A stretch of DNA of 38,632 nucleotides from an uncultured Bacilli bacterium (GCA_910587325.1 CAJUKB010000013.1:1-38632), one strand, 5' to 3'. Shown: positions 7,594 to 15,811, numbered from the stretch's first letter. Made by a program: numbers and translations. Notes: a model not told the origin generated them from the letters alone.

Positions 7594-8345
7594 TATTTTT
7601 CACCTTTTATTTCAAAATTTAATAACTCTTTACAAATATTTTCATACAAATCTTGTTCATGTTTTATAGTATCTATTAAAAACATTTTATCCGTTTTATA
7701 CTCTTTTAATCCTCTCATATAATAAGGTTTGTCATCATCTAGTACAATAAAAGGCATAATATTATTTTTTAAACATTCTTTGAACATAATCATTCTACCA
7801 ACTCTACCATTGCCATCTCCAAAAGGATGAATACACTCAAATCTATAATGAAAATCAACGATGTCTTCTAAAGTAATATTGGTTTTTGCATTATATTCCG
7901 TAAGTAAACTCTCTATTTCTTTTTCTACCTTATCAGGAGCCGTTGTAGGAATTACGTTCACAAGTCCTATCATATTGGGAACTACTTTAAAACCTCCTAC
8001 ATTGTATCTTGGATTTTCTTCATCGCTCGTATTTCTTTTTAATATTTTATTCATTTCAATCAACATTTCTTTAGATAACTTAGCATCCACATTGTCTAAC
8101 ATATAGTCAAACAATTTAAAATGATTTTTAGATTCAATTAAGTCGTCCAATTGAATTAAATCTTCACTCTTTGGGATAAAAGAAGAAGTATCAAATATAG
8201 CTTCTGTTTGGTCACTCGTTAATCTACTACCCTCTATTTTATTGGAATTATAAGAAAAATTTACTTGAGAATAATGATAGATATTTCCTTTGAACTTTGA
8301 TTTTTTTTGTTCTATTAATTCGTTTTTTATTTTATTTATATCCAT
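7593..8345 (-). CDS. Fic-domain protein (AMP/NMP transferase), self-inhibited class II
   Basis: Fic proteins transfer AMP or another nucleotide-derived group to target hydroxyls. The Fic motif HPFGDGNGR is intact at 173-181, including the catalytic His and phosphate-binding residues. An inhibitory [S/T]xxxE[G/N] motif is present N-terminally as SNKIEG (34-39), placing the auto-inhibitory helix in the same chain (class II), so no separate antitoxin is required. The beta-flap region is GGFKVVPNMIGLVNVIPTTAP (about 117-136). First gene of a three-gene operon with an unknown protein and a transglutaminase-fold protein, driven by the -10/RBS module at 8353-8373. Confidence 0.9.
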   Translation of the reverse strand: MDINKIKNELIEQKKSKFKGNIYHYSQVNFSYNSNKIEGSRLTSDQTEAIFDTSSFIPKSEDLIQLDDLIESKNHFKLFDYMLDNVDAKLSKEMLIEMNKILKRNTSDEENPRYNVGGFKVVPNMIGLVNVIPTTAPDKVEKEIESLLTEYNAKTNITLEDIVDFHYRFECIHPFGDGNGRVGRMIMFKECLKNNIMPFIVLDDDKPYYMRGLKEYKTDKMFLIDTIKHEQDLYENICKELLNFEIKGEK

Positions 8346-8352
8346 AAATAAT

Positions 8353-8373
8353 TCACCTAGAAAAATTATAACA
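8353..8373 (-). promoter_or_regulatory. Extended -10/RBS module, copy 2
   Basis: Identical over 21 bases to 6374-6394: TGTTATAAT (box 8370-8365), six bases, AGGTGA (8358-8353), ATG at 8345. It drives the Fic operon and is divergent from, and close to, the promoter of the peptidase gene. Confidence 0.6.
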
Positions 8374-8379
8374 TAACAT

Positions 8380-8408
8380 TTGCATTTTTATCCAATATTG
8401 CTTATAAT
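8380..8408 (+). promoter_or_regulatory. Promoter of the HExxH peptidase gene
   Basis: -35 TTGCAT (8380-8385), 17-base spacer, perfect -10 TATAAT (8403-8408). The -10 lies downstream of the longest possible ATG (8380), which rules that start out. Confidence 0.75.
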
Positions 8409-8433
8409 AACCAAACAAATGAAGGGAACAATT

Positions 8434-9576
8434 ATGGAATACAATTGGGATAAAGAAAAAATAGAAAAATTAAAAAAAGAATATATGGATTTAAAAAGAC
8501 ATACAAAGGGTTTAAAAAATGAAGATTTAGTAGAAATAAAAGACAAATTATCTATGCTACAAGAAATGGAAAATATTTATAATGAAGAAGATGTTTTTTC
8601 ATTTGATGATTGTCAAGCATACGCTGATAAAACCGAATTTTTACCTAGAAATACTTTAGTCGATTTTGAAAAAATTCTAAATATTATTAAAAAATGGATT
8701 AGAAATTCAGTTTATATTCTTCAAAACTTTAAAATGACTTCAAATGCTAAGAATGTTCCTGAACTAAATTTAACCAACGATGACCTTGTTTTATTATCTC
8801 ATGACTTTTTTAATTGGCTTCCAAATAAAAAGTATGTATCCCTTGTAGATAAATACTTAAGCAAAGAAGAAGGCGTTTTACGCATTCAAAATAACGAGAC
8901 ATTAAACTATTATGTAGGTTCGACATATCCTTTCTATTATCCTTATTATCAACCATTTTTCTTAATTGAAAGAGAGAACACAATTAATGATTTTTGTACT
9001 TTAAACCATGAAATTGCGCATGGTATTTATTTATCGTCTGGTACTAACATCTCTTTAAATAACCATTCTCAATATCTTTTTGAATTAGAAGGATATCATT
9101 TTGATTTTCTTTCTCGCATGTTTTTAAAAGAAAAAAATATTGTAACCTTTAGAACATTAGAAATATTAGAATATCATGAGTTTTTAAGTGTAGTGGAAGC
9201 AAGTACAAGCTTTTATTTATTATCTGTAGCAGTTTCTCTTTATCATAGCCAAAAAGAAATTAAAATAGAAAAAGTAAACCAAAAATTAATAGAAAATCTC
9301 ATTTCTTTACAATTAGATGAAGACACATTATGTGAATATTTGCTTGATGAACCGCAAGACCTAATTACCTATACCCTTTCTTTTTTAACAAGTCTAGATT
9401 TAGAAAAACTATATACACAAGATAGAGACTTTGCTTTTCATGAGTTTGAAGAAATTCGTTATAATAAAACAAATGATTTAGAAAGAAATTTAACTAATCA
9501 TGGGATTACTTTTATGCAAGATGGCTACCAAAACTTACAAGAAAAAATAAGGAAATTAAGTCTAATAAAAGATTAA
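8434..9576 (+). CDS. Zinc metallopeptidase with HExxH motif, M3-like
   Basis: The zinc motif is HEIAH (residues 192-196 of this start), followed about 21-23 residues later by FELEGYHFDF, whose glutamate is a good third ligand, as in gluzincins of the M3 (oligoendopeptidase) type. The N-terminal half is helical and charged. At 380 residues it is shorter than typical M3 enzymes (about 560-600). There is no signal peptide, so it probably degrades intracellular peptides. The start at ATG 8434 has AAGGGA 5 bases upstream and fits the promoter at 8380-8408. The gene is divergent from the Fic operon and converges on the FAD/Rieske gene with no gap. Confidence 0.7.
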   Translation: MEYNWDKEKIEKLKKEYMDLKRHTKGLKNEDLVEIKDKLSMLQEMENIYNEEDVFSFDDCQAYADKTEFLPRNTLVDFEKILNIIKKWIRNSVYILQNFKMTSNAKNVPELNLTNDDLVLLSHDFFNWLPNKKYVSLVDKYLSKEEGVLRIQNNETLNYYVGSTYPFYYPYYQPFFLIERENTINDFCTLNHEIAHGIYLSSGTNISLNNHSQYLFELEGYHFDFLSRMFLKEKNIVTFRTLEILEYHEFLSVVEASTSFYLLSVAVSLYHSQKEIKIEKVNQKLIENLISLQLDEDTLCEYLLDEPQDLITYTLSFLTSLDLEKLYTQDRDFAFHEFEEIRYNKTNDLERNLTNHGITFMQDGYQNLQEKIRKLSLIKD

Positions 9577-11016
9577 CTATTCCTTATACTTTATATCTTT
9601 TGTACTCGGTCCTTTTATACATTCTCCATCCATAGTATACCTTGAACTATGACAAGGACAATCCCAAGTTTTTTCTTTTTCATTAAAAACCAAACTACAT
9701 CCCATATGTGGACAAGTGGTATAAACAAGATGTTTTTTTCCTTCTTTGTCTGTATAAATGGCAATGGATTTCCCATTTTTCTTTGTAAATACTAAGTTTT
9801 TTTTATACCAATCTTTATTTCTTTTCTTGCTTCCAATAAAAGAAATAGCACTGCCTAATAGATTAGAGAAAAAATTTTTTACTTGGTAAAAGTTACTTCT
9901 TTTTACTAAAAACAAATCTTCAAAAGGAATTTTTTTTCCTAAAACCTTTCGACTTAATAAAAAGCCAGACAGAATTCCATTGGTCATTCCCCAAGTATTA
10001 AAACCGCATGCTATATAAAAGTTCTTTTTCATTTTTCCAATATAGGGCAGTTTATCATCTGTAATAATATCTACATTGCTCCATGAAGCTACTACATCTT
10101 CATCCTTAATATTAAAAATTCTTTTAACATTCTTAAAATTTTTTAAATCGTCTTGATTATCGGAAGTCTTATGAGAACTAGATAAACAAATTTCATAAAT
10201 TCCGCTTTTGTCTTCATAATATCGTACAGATATACTTGGATTAGTTACATTTATTGCTGAAAACTTTGGATTTTTTTCTACTTTTCTTGCGATTATATAC
10301 GATTTTTCAATATGGGACTTTAAGGGAAGACAGAAAGGAAGAAAGAAAAAAGGATAATGACAGGTAACAATCACTTTGGAAGCAATTATTTTCGTTTTCC
10401 CACTATAGCAAATATATTTTCCATTTTTTTGTTTTATTTTTGTAATCTTTGTATGTTCATAGATTTTATCTTTTAATAATTTCTTTAAATGATTCATGTA
10501 AAGAATAGGATGAAAAACATAGGTATTTGGCACATTTATCGCACATAAATAAGGTACTTTAAGAGGTAAATTTCCTTCTTTCACTTCAATACCTTGTGAA
10601 ATTAAAAACGCACTTTCTTGTTTTAATTTCTTTACTTCACTATCCTTATTTGTAAAAACAAAGGAATCTACTTTTTCTAAATGACAATCTATTCTTTCTC
10701 TTTCTATAATTTCTTTTGCTAACTCGATTGCCATTTTTTGCGTATTTAAATAAGAGGCTGCTGTATCATAATTTATATTGTTTTTTAAATCACTATAAAT
10801 CGTATTTTGTAAATACGTTAATTTTCCCGTTGTATTTTTGGTAACTCCTTCCCCTACTAAACTCGCATCCACAAGAAAAACATTAGGAGTATTTTTTAAA
10901 TAGTAAAGGGTTGTTAATCCCGCAATACCTCCTCCAATAATTAAAGTATCCACATTTTTTTCTGTTTCTAAAGAAGGCAACGCTTCTTGATTTAAACTTT
11001 TTGCCCAAAGACTCAT
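9577..11016 (-). CDS. FAD-dependent oxidoreductase (DAO fold) fused to a C-terminal Rieske domain
   Basis: The N-terminus VDTLIIGGGIAGLTTLYYL has the FAD-binding glycines (G28, G30, G33), and the first 370 residues follow the glycine/D-amino-acid oxidase pattern, with a late ACGFNTWGMTNGILSGFLLS. The C-terminus is a Rieske [2Fe-2S] domain: C435-P-H437 and C453-P-C-H456, with the cap sequence GECIKGPSTKD. This architecture is known from Bacillus YhfW-like proteins; the substrate is not established. The start at ATG 11016 has AGGTGA 6 bases upstream. A truncated IS3-type element lies immediately upstream, so the original promoter region may have been replaced. Confidence 0.88.
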   Translation of the reverse strand: MSLWAKSLNQEALPSLETEKNVDTLIIGGGIAGLTTLYYLKNTPNVFLVDASLVGEGVTKNTTGKLTYLQNTIYSDLKNNINYDTAASYLNTQKMAIELAKEIIERERIDCHLEKVDSFVFTNKDSEVKKLKQESAFLISQGIEVKEGNLPLKVPYLCAINVPNTYVFHPILYMNHLKKLLKDKIYEHTKITKIKQKNGKYICYSGKTKIIASKVIVTCHYPFFFLPFCLPLKSHIEKSYIIARKVEKNPKFSAINVTNPSISVRYYEDKSGIYEICLSSSHKTSDNQDDLKNFKNVKRIFNIKDEDVVASWSNVDIITDDKLPYIGKMKKNFYIACGFNTWGMTNGILSGFLLSRKVLGKKIPFEDLFLVKRSNFYQVKNFFSNLLGSAISFIGSKKRNKDWYKKNLVFTKKNGKSIAIYTDKEGKKHLVYTTCPHMGCSLVFNEKEKTWDCPCHSSRYTMDGECIKGPSTKDIKYKE

Positions 11017-11029
11017 AGTATCACCTTTT

Positions 11030-11837
11030 ACTAATGTGGCTATTATGTAATGAAAAATACATTTTATTCCATACTAGATATTGAAGATAAAGAATTAGAA
11101 GAATTAATCATAAAAATATTTAAAGAAAGTAGAAATAATTATGGATCAAGAAAAATAAAAGTAAAATTGCAAGAATTAGGTTACCAAGTAAGTCTAAGAA
11201 GAATAAGAAAAATTATGTACTTAAATGGCTTAGTAAGCAACTATACAATAAAGCAGTTTAAGGTACATAAAGCAACTTGCAATGAAGAACAAATAGAAAA
11301 TATAGTAAATCGAGAATTTGAAAGAGAAGAACAATTAGATGTAGTTGTAAGTGATTTAACTTATGTAAATGTAGCAGGAAAATGGAACTATATCTGTTTA
11401 ATACTAGATTTATGGAATCGAGAAATAATAGGATATGCAGCAGGAGTACATAAAGATGCAAAGTTAGTTTACCAAGCATTTAAAAAAATCCCCTATGATT
11501 TAAGAAAAATAAATATATTTCATACGGACAGAGGGAATGAGTTTAAAAATAAAATAATTGATGAACTAATAGAAGCATTTGGAATAAAAAGATCCTTATC
11601 TAAAAAAGGATGCCCTTATGATAATGCAGTAGCAGAAGCAACCTATAAAATCATAAAAACGGAGTTTGCTTATAATCGCCGTTTTGAAAGTTTTGAAGAG
11701 TTAGAAAGGGAATTATTTGATTATGTAAATTGGTATAACAATATTCGCATTCATGGTTCTTTAGATTATAAAACACCTACCGTTTACAGATTGCAAATGT
11801 CCTTATAAAAATTGTCTAATAAAGTGTTGACAATCCA
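11030..11837 (+). mobile_element. IS3-family element remnant, left end and orfA lost
   Basis: The transposase coding region begins abruptly 34 bases from the FAD gene, without orfA or a left inverted repeat. In the region after the gene, GTGTTGACAATCCA (11824-11837) ends in CA, as expected for an IS3-type right end. It abuts the remains of an IS1182-type transposase, so it probably inserted there and was then cut back. Exact ends are approximate. Confidence 0.6.
11050..11808 (+). pseudogene. IS3-family transposase OrfB, N-terminally truncated
   Basis: Integrase-core (rve) transposase. The DDE residues are all present: D102 (VVVSDLTYV), D160 (FHTDRGNEF) and E196 (NAVAEATYK), with the D-35-E spacing. 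The upstream helix region (NYGSRKIKVKLQELGYQVSLRRIRKIM) and the C-terminal YNNIRIHGSLDYKTP match IS150/IS3 OrfB. In frame, a TAA at 11032-11034 precedes CGYYVMKNT; the GYY normally lies about 20 residues into OrfB, so roughly that much plus all of orfA is missing. There is no convincing RBS, so it is probably not active. Confidence 0.85.
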
Positions 11838-12924
11838 ATATGACCATTTAATATGATTTCTCTACATATCGCTGGGGTCGCATACGCTGCATCTAAACAT
11901 ATATTTTTATTTTATCTTTGAATTTTTCATTCAATACTTTATAAACTCTAAAGAACGATACACTATCGTGAATATTTCCTGGTATTGTTATTTTTGCTAT
12001 AACAAATCCATTTTTATCACAAAACGTATGATGAGAATAAGCAAAACATTTTTCTTTTTCTTCTTTATGAAAGCATCCACTTTCTGGGTCTGTTTTACTT
12101 TCTTTTATATGTTTCCTATCTACATTCTCTATTACTTCTCCTGTTTCTTCTGAAAACATAATCTCTGTCTTTTCTATAGTTTTAATGGGTCTCTTACCAT
12201 GTTTTACTCGCTCTTCGTTAATTTCTTTTAGTAGTTCTTCTTCATATTCTTTCTTTACGATTTCTACTTCAACATCGGTATATTTATTTTTATTGGCATT
12301 GGCTTTTTGATGCGTACTATCCCCAAACACTGTTTCCATATCTATAAATCCGTATTCCATGGCTTGAGATAATATACGTTCAAATATTTCATTAAATACA
12401 TTGCTATCTTTATATCTTCTTATATAGTTTTGACTCCATGTGGAATAGTTTGGTATTTCATCATACATAGACAATCCTAAGTACCATCGATACGCTATAT
12501 TTACTTTGCACTCTTCACATGTTCTTCTCATGAAATTAATCCCAAATATTTTATTTATAAAGATTAATTTAAAAAGTACCACTGGTGGAATACTCGGTCT
12601 TCCTCCCTTGCTGTATAAACCTTTAACTAATTCTTCTATAAATTGAAAATCTATACAGTTATCTAGTTTTCTTACTAAGTGTTCTTCTGGTACTAGTTCA
12701 TTTAATGTATTTAATATCATACAATCATTTTTATAGGTTTGTTTGCTCATTGCCATTTTTTTTACTCCTTATCTTAACCATTTTTATTTTATCATTTTTG
12801 CATTTAAAAAGCGAGATTAGCAATGACTTTTTGGTTAAAAAAAGGCATTTTTTCTCGCTACGTTTATTATACTATATTTTTTCTCAAAGAAAAAGACCAT
12901 TGATATCACTTTGTCAACAGTCTG
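11838..12924 (-). mobile_element. IS1182-family element remnant
   Basis: Contains the N-terminal two thirds of an IS1182-type transposase, its upstream leader and a likely terminal repeat: minus strand CAGACTGTTGACAAAG (12924-12909) is the type of end found on such elements. The other end is missing, replaced by the IS3-type end at 11837. Confidence 0.6.
11893..12756 (-). pseudogene. IS1182-family transposase, frameshifted and C-terminally truncated
   Basis: The N-terminus (NELVPEEHLVRKLDNCIDF), the SKGGRPSIPPVVLFKL segment, the CEECKVNIAYRWYLGL region and the catalytic FGDSTHQKANANKNK motif are diagnostic of IS1182-type transposases. The frame stops after IYV at a TAG (11895-11893). Restoring one missing base continues the family motif as DAAYATPAI and then about ten residues before the IS3 junction. 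The full-length family is about 450 residues or more, so the C-terminal third, with the final catalytic residue, is gone. AAGGAG precedes the ATG. Confidence 0.85.
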
Positions 12925-13090
12925 TAAGAAGTTAGACTTTTTTTACTTTCAACTATATAGTTTAATATGAAAATAAAATCAAATTGGAAAAATAAATTTC
13001 ATTTTCGTTTGTTTAGAGTTTTTCTTTTTTTCTAATTTTAATATTTATTTTAGGAATTCTTTTTTTTATGCCTAAATTTCTTAGAACAAA
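12757..13090. other. Gene-free stretch: IS1182 leader and end, then intergenic DNA
   Basis: 12757-12924 is the upstream part of the IS1182-type element, with the transposase RBS and the candidate terminal repeat at 12909-12924. 12925-13090 is very T-rich on the plus strand; I see no ORF, RNA gene or clear hairpin in it. It ends at the promoter of the thioredoxin-like gene. Confidence 0.6.
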
Positions 13091-13119
13091 TTGCCACAAC
13101 TCCAAAATTATGGTATATT
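13091..13119 (+). promoter_or_regulatory. Promoter of the thioredoxin/CPBP/phosphoesterase operon
   Basis: -35 TTGCCA (13091-13096), 17-base spacer, -10 TATATT (13114-13119). Six bases later comes the RBS GGTGA (13126-13130), giving a predicted leader of only about 10 bases before ATG 13136. Confidence 0.7.
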
Positions 13120-13135
13120 TTAAATGGTGATTTTA

Positions 13136-13585
13136 ATGAAAAATAAAAAAAACAATTTAATTCTTTATTTCCTAATTGCAGTCATTGTAGTTGTAGGAAT
13201 TTTACTAGTCTATAAATTAGCCTTCAAAACAGAAGAAAATAGTAACTTAACTGAGATTACAGCAACAGAACTTGAAACCAAAATCAATAATAAAGACACT
13301 TTTATTTTGGTAATCAGCCAAACAGGATGTTCTCATTGTCAACAATATTTGCCTGAACTTAATCGTACTTTAAAAGAAGTAAATTTAAATGGCTTTGTTG
13401 TAAATCTTACAAATTTAAGTAGTGAAGAAACAACAACGTTAAATAAATATGTCAATGTTTCTGGTACTCCAACAACTATTTTCTATCATGAGGGAGAAGA
13501 AGCTACCACTTTAAATCGTATAAGTGGTTACACACCAAAAGTAAAAATTAAAGAAAGATTAAAATCTTTGGGGTATATTGATTAA
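13136..13585 (+). CDS. Membrane-anchored thioredoxin-like protein
   Basis: One N-terminal membrane anchor (LILYFLIAVIVVVGILLVYK, residues about 7-26) precedes an extracytoplasmic thioredoxin-fold domain. The redox motif CSHC follows VISQTG, and the cis-proline loop is GTPTTIFYH. It probably handles disulfides or reports redox state outside the membrane. The start is ATG 13136, preceded by GGTGA; the ATG at 13124 overlaps the predicted transcript start and is unlikely. First gene of an operon with a CPBP protease and a phosphoesterase-like protein. Confidence 0.85.
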   Translation: MKNKKNNLILYFLIAVIVVVGILLVYKLAFKTEENSNLTEITATELETKINNKDTFILVISQTGCSHCQQYLPELNRTLKEVNLNGFVVNLTNLSSEETTTLNKYVNVSGTPTTIFYHEGEEATTLNRISGYTPKVKIKERLKSLGYID

Positions 13586-13586
13586 T

Positions 13587-14306
13587 ATGGAAAAAGCAAA
13601 AAAGTTTACAAAAGGGATTTTATTTAGTGTTTTTCTATTTGTTCTTTATTATTTGATTTGTCCAAACCTATTTGCTCTAATTTTTAAGAAGCCACTTCAA
13701 AGTGAAAATTTTTGGGCATTTAATTTAGCTTATTTAGGAGTGTATGCTTTAACCTTGCTTGTTATCCTTTTGATTATTCATAAAGACATATTGAGACAAT
13801 GGAAAGAGTTTATAAAAGAACCTAAAAAATATTTGAATAAAGGTTTCTCTTATTGGGGATATGGTTTAATTGTCATGATGATTTCCAACTTAGTGGTTTC
13901 TTCTATCTTAGGAAATATCGCCATCAATGAACAAGAAACTAGAGAAGTTTTATTATCTGCCCCTCTTTGTATGATTCCCGTGATTGTTTTCTTTGGACCT
14001 TTCTTAGAAGAAATTGTTTTCCGTTATGGATTTCGAAAATCTTTTACGAAAAAAATTCCTTATGCTTTATTTTCAGCAGCTATTTTTGGAGGATTACATG
14101 TACTCACTGCTTTGGATGAATTTACAATTGCCAATCTTTTCTCTCATATCAGTGAATTTTTATTCATTATTCCTTATGGATCTTTAGGATTTTTCTTTGC
14201 CAAAGCCTATTATGAAACTGAAAATATTTTCTCCTCTGCTATTCCTCACATGCTTCATAATAGTATGTCTGTTTTTCTAATCCTTGCTATGCATTTTCTA
14301 GGGTGA
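13587..14306 (+). CDS. CPBP-family intramembrane metalloprotease (CAAX/Abi type)
   Basis: About 239 residues with roughly seven membrane segments. The conserved motifs are present: EEIVFRYGFR (EExxxR), FGGLHVL (FxxxH) and PHMLHNSMS (HxxxN). Members are membrane-embedded glutamic proteases related to Rce1; in bacteria they act in bacteriocin immunity or membrane-protein processing. The start at ATG 13587 is one base after the upstream stop; a TTG at 13578 is an alternative closer to the GGGG (13570-13573). It overlaps the next gene, whose RBS AGGGTGA includes this gene's TGA. Confidence 0.85.
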   Translation: MEKAKKFTKGILFSVFLFVLYYLICPNLFALIFKKPLQSENFWAFNLAYLGVYALTLLVILLIIHKDILRQWKEFIKEPKKYLNKGFSYWGYGLIVMMISNLVVSSILGNIAINEQETREVLLSAPLCMIPVIVFFGPFLEEIVFRYGFRKSFTKKIPYALFSAAIFGGLHVLTALDEFTIANLFSHISEFLFIIPYGSLGFFFAKAYYETENIFSSAIPHMLHNSMSVFLILAMHFLG

Positions 14307-14311
14307 ATTCT

Positions 14312-15199
14312 ATGAAGTTAGAAAATACTATAGAAGAAAAACAAGAAAACAAAAAAGGAAATACTTTCAAAAAAATACTTCTAATCTTTTTACTGCTTGT
14401 GGTACTTTTTTATCTTTATATTCGTTTTGTAGAACCAAATCGCTTAGTAGTAAAAGAGTATGCTATTGTAGATAATAATCTTCCCTATTCGTTTCATGGC
14501 ATGAAAATTGTCCATTTCTCTGATATTTTATATGGAACGAGTATGAATGAAAAAAATTTAGAAAAAGTGGTAGAACAAATCAACAGCTTAAAACCAGATG
14601 TGGTATTATTTACTGGAGATTTGTTTAATAGTAGTATTAAGTTAAATGAAGAAGCGAAAAACAAATTAAAGGAAATTTTAAAAAAGATAGAAGCAACTTA
14701 TAAAAAATATGCAGTTGTTGGAGATAACGACTATATAGATAAAAATAGTTTTAATGATATAATGGAAAATGCAGGTTTTCTCATTCTAAACAATAAAAAT
14801 GACTTTTTGTATTATGGTGGAAATGATCCCTTACTCTTTATAGGAACCGATTCTTTATTAGAAAAAGAATATGATATTACTGCAGCAAATACTTCTAGTG
14901 AAGATATTACATCCGTATATAAAATATGGTTAAGTCATGAACCAATTATTCTAGATGAACTACAAAATGAGAATATAACTCCAAATCTTATTTTTACGGG
15001 TCATACCTTACATGGTCTTATAAAAACACCTTTTGGAGGAACTTTATTAAAGCAACAAGGTGTAAACCATTATGTCGAGGCTTTTTATCAAAAAGAAAAT
15101 ATAAAGATGTATATTTCAAGTGGACTAGGTACTTATAAATATAATATACGTTTCTTAAACCCACCTTCTATTAATTTATATCGTTTGTATCAATATTAA
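14312..15199 (+). CDS. YkuE-like metallophosphoesterase with degenerate metal ligands
   Basis: A single membrane helix (about 21-38), then FVEPNRLVVKEY and LPYSFHGMKIVHFSD, closely following the YkuE-type calcineurin-like phosphoesterase layout. The five metal motifs are recognisable but several are altered: DxH is D71-I-L73, GD (102-103) is kept, GNH[D/E] is GDND (137-140), SHEP is kept, and GHxHGG is GHTLHG. Missing histidines suggest changed metal use or loss of catalysis. The start at ATG 14312 has AGGGTGA 5 bases upstream. Last gene of its operon, followed by a terminator. Confidence 0.75.
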   Translation: MKLENTIEEKQENKKGNTFKKILLIFLLLVVLFYLYIRFVEPNRLVVKEYAIVDNNLPYSFHGMKIVHFSDILYGTSMNEKNLEKVVEQINSLKPDVVLFTGDLFNSSIKLNEEAKNKLKEILKKIEATYKKYAVVGDNDYIDKNSFNDIMENAGFLILNNKNDFLYYGGNDPLLFIGTDSLLEKEYDITAANTSSEDITSVYKIWLSHEPIILDELQNENITPNLIFTGHTLHGLIKTPFGGTLLKQQGVNHYVEAFYQKENIKMYISSGLGTYKYNIRFLNPPSINLYRLYQY

Positions 15200-15201
15200 A
15201 T

Positions 15202-15221
15202 GGAACTGATGTTCCTTTTTT
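15202..15221 (+). terminator. Terminator of the thioredoxin/CPBP/phosphoesterase operon
   Basis: GGAAC-TGAT-GTTCC hairpin (15202-15215) followed by six T. Confidence 0.85.
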
Positions 15222-15231
15222 ATTCCAAAAG

Positions 15232-15251
15232 AAAAAGACCTTAAAGGTCTT
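15232..15251 (-). terminator. Terminator of the coat-protein-like gene
   Basis: Minus strand AAGACC-TTTAA-GGTCTT stem (15251-15235) followed by TTTCTTTT. Confidence 0.8.
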
Positions 15252-15690
15252 ATACGCAATCTACGAATGTATCCGTTAAGCATCTTATGGCACAAATGCA
15301 ATCTAGACTAATTGTAAAAAATGAGCTTGTTGCAACATATGGATTTAGACTCGTTGTATCTGGATTGTCTGCAAGAACACGGCAAGTGCAGCAATTTCCA
15401 TCTACTTTTTCTACTCTAAATACATTTGAGCATGTAGAACTTGTTTGTGTACAAGTTGCTGTAGAATCTTTTGTTGTTGGCATTGCCCATGGAGTTCCAT
15501 TACCACAACAAGTATAAAGCATTATTGGTCTAGTATTACAAATTAGGCAATTAGGCCCGCCTCCAAGCATTGGTCTATCACAAGAATCCAAACAGCTATC
15601 AGGACATGCATTTTGTTGAAGAACAAGTATTACATTTAAAATTTCAGCTATACAACTTGCATTTTCGTGATTATTTTCTTTATTACACAT
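15250..15690 (-). CDS. CotY/CotZ-like cysteine-rich spore coat protein
   Basis: 146 residues, very rich in cysteine and threonine. The pattern follows Bacillus CotY/CotZ: an N-terminal ASCIAEILNVILVLQQ helix, CPDSCLDSC in place of the CPTGC motif, the hallmark NVFRVEKVDGNCCTCRVL (FFRVE...C..C), and the C-terminal FFTISLDCICAIRCL (DLNCFCAIQCL in Bacillus). CotY/CotZ crosslink the outer coat/crust through disulfides. The start is ATG 15690 with RBS AGGGTGA; the longer upstream ORF runs through the promoter of the opposite gene and is discarded. A sigma-K-like promoter match lies at 15721-15748. Confidence 0.75.
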   Translation of the reverse strand: MCNKENNHENASCIAEILNVILVLQQNACPDSCLDSCDRPMLGGGPNCLICNTRPIMLYTCCGNGTPWAMPTTKDSTATCTQTSSTCSNVFRVEKVDGNCCTCRVLADNPDTTSLNPYVATSSFFTISLDCICAIRCLTDTFVDCV

Positions 15691-15720
15691 ATCATTCACC
15701 CTTTCATGTATTCTCACTAA

Positions 15721-15748
15721 TAATTTATGAAAATAATAGAAAATAGTT
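15721..15748 (-). promoter_or_regulatory. Sigma-K-like promoter upstream of the coat-protein-like gene
   Basis: Minus strand AAC (15748-15746), 16 bases, then CATAAATTA (15729-15721), matching the mother-cell consensus AC-N16/17-CATAnnnTA. In an AT-rich genome such short matches occur by chance, but position and gene identity agree. Confidence 0.45.
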
Positions 15749-15787
15749 CTTAAATTCAAAAAGGTTTTAAAAAATCCTTTTTTGTTG

Positions 15788-15805
15788 TATAATTTTAATA
15801 GGTGA
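15788..15805 (+). promoter_or_regulatory. -10/RBS module of the EIIB-like gene
   Basis: TATAAT (15788-15793), six bases, AGGTGA (15800-15805), ATG at 15812. The possible -35 TTTTAA (15765-15770) is weak. Confidence 0.55.
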
Positions 15806-15811
15806 TAAAAT

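Noticed and set aside
11258..11479. Leucine/histidine-rich ORF antisense to the IS3 transposase
   Set aside because: Shadow of the transposase frame; composition is a by-product of Glu/Lys/Asn codons on the other strand.
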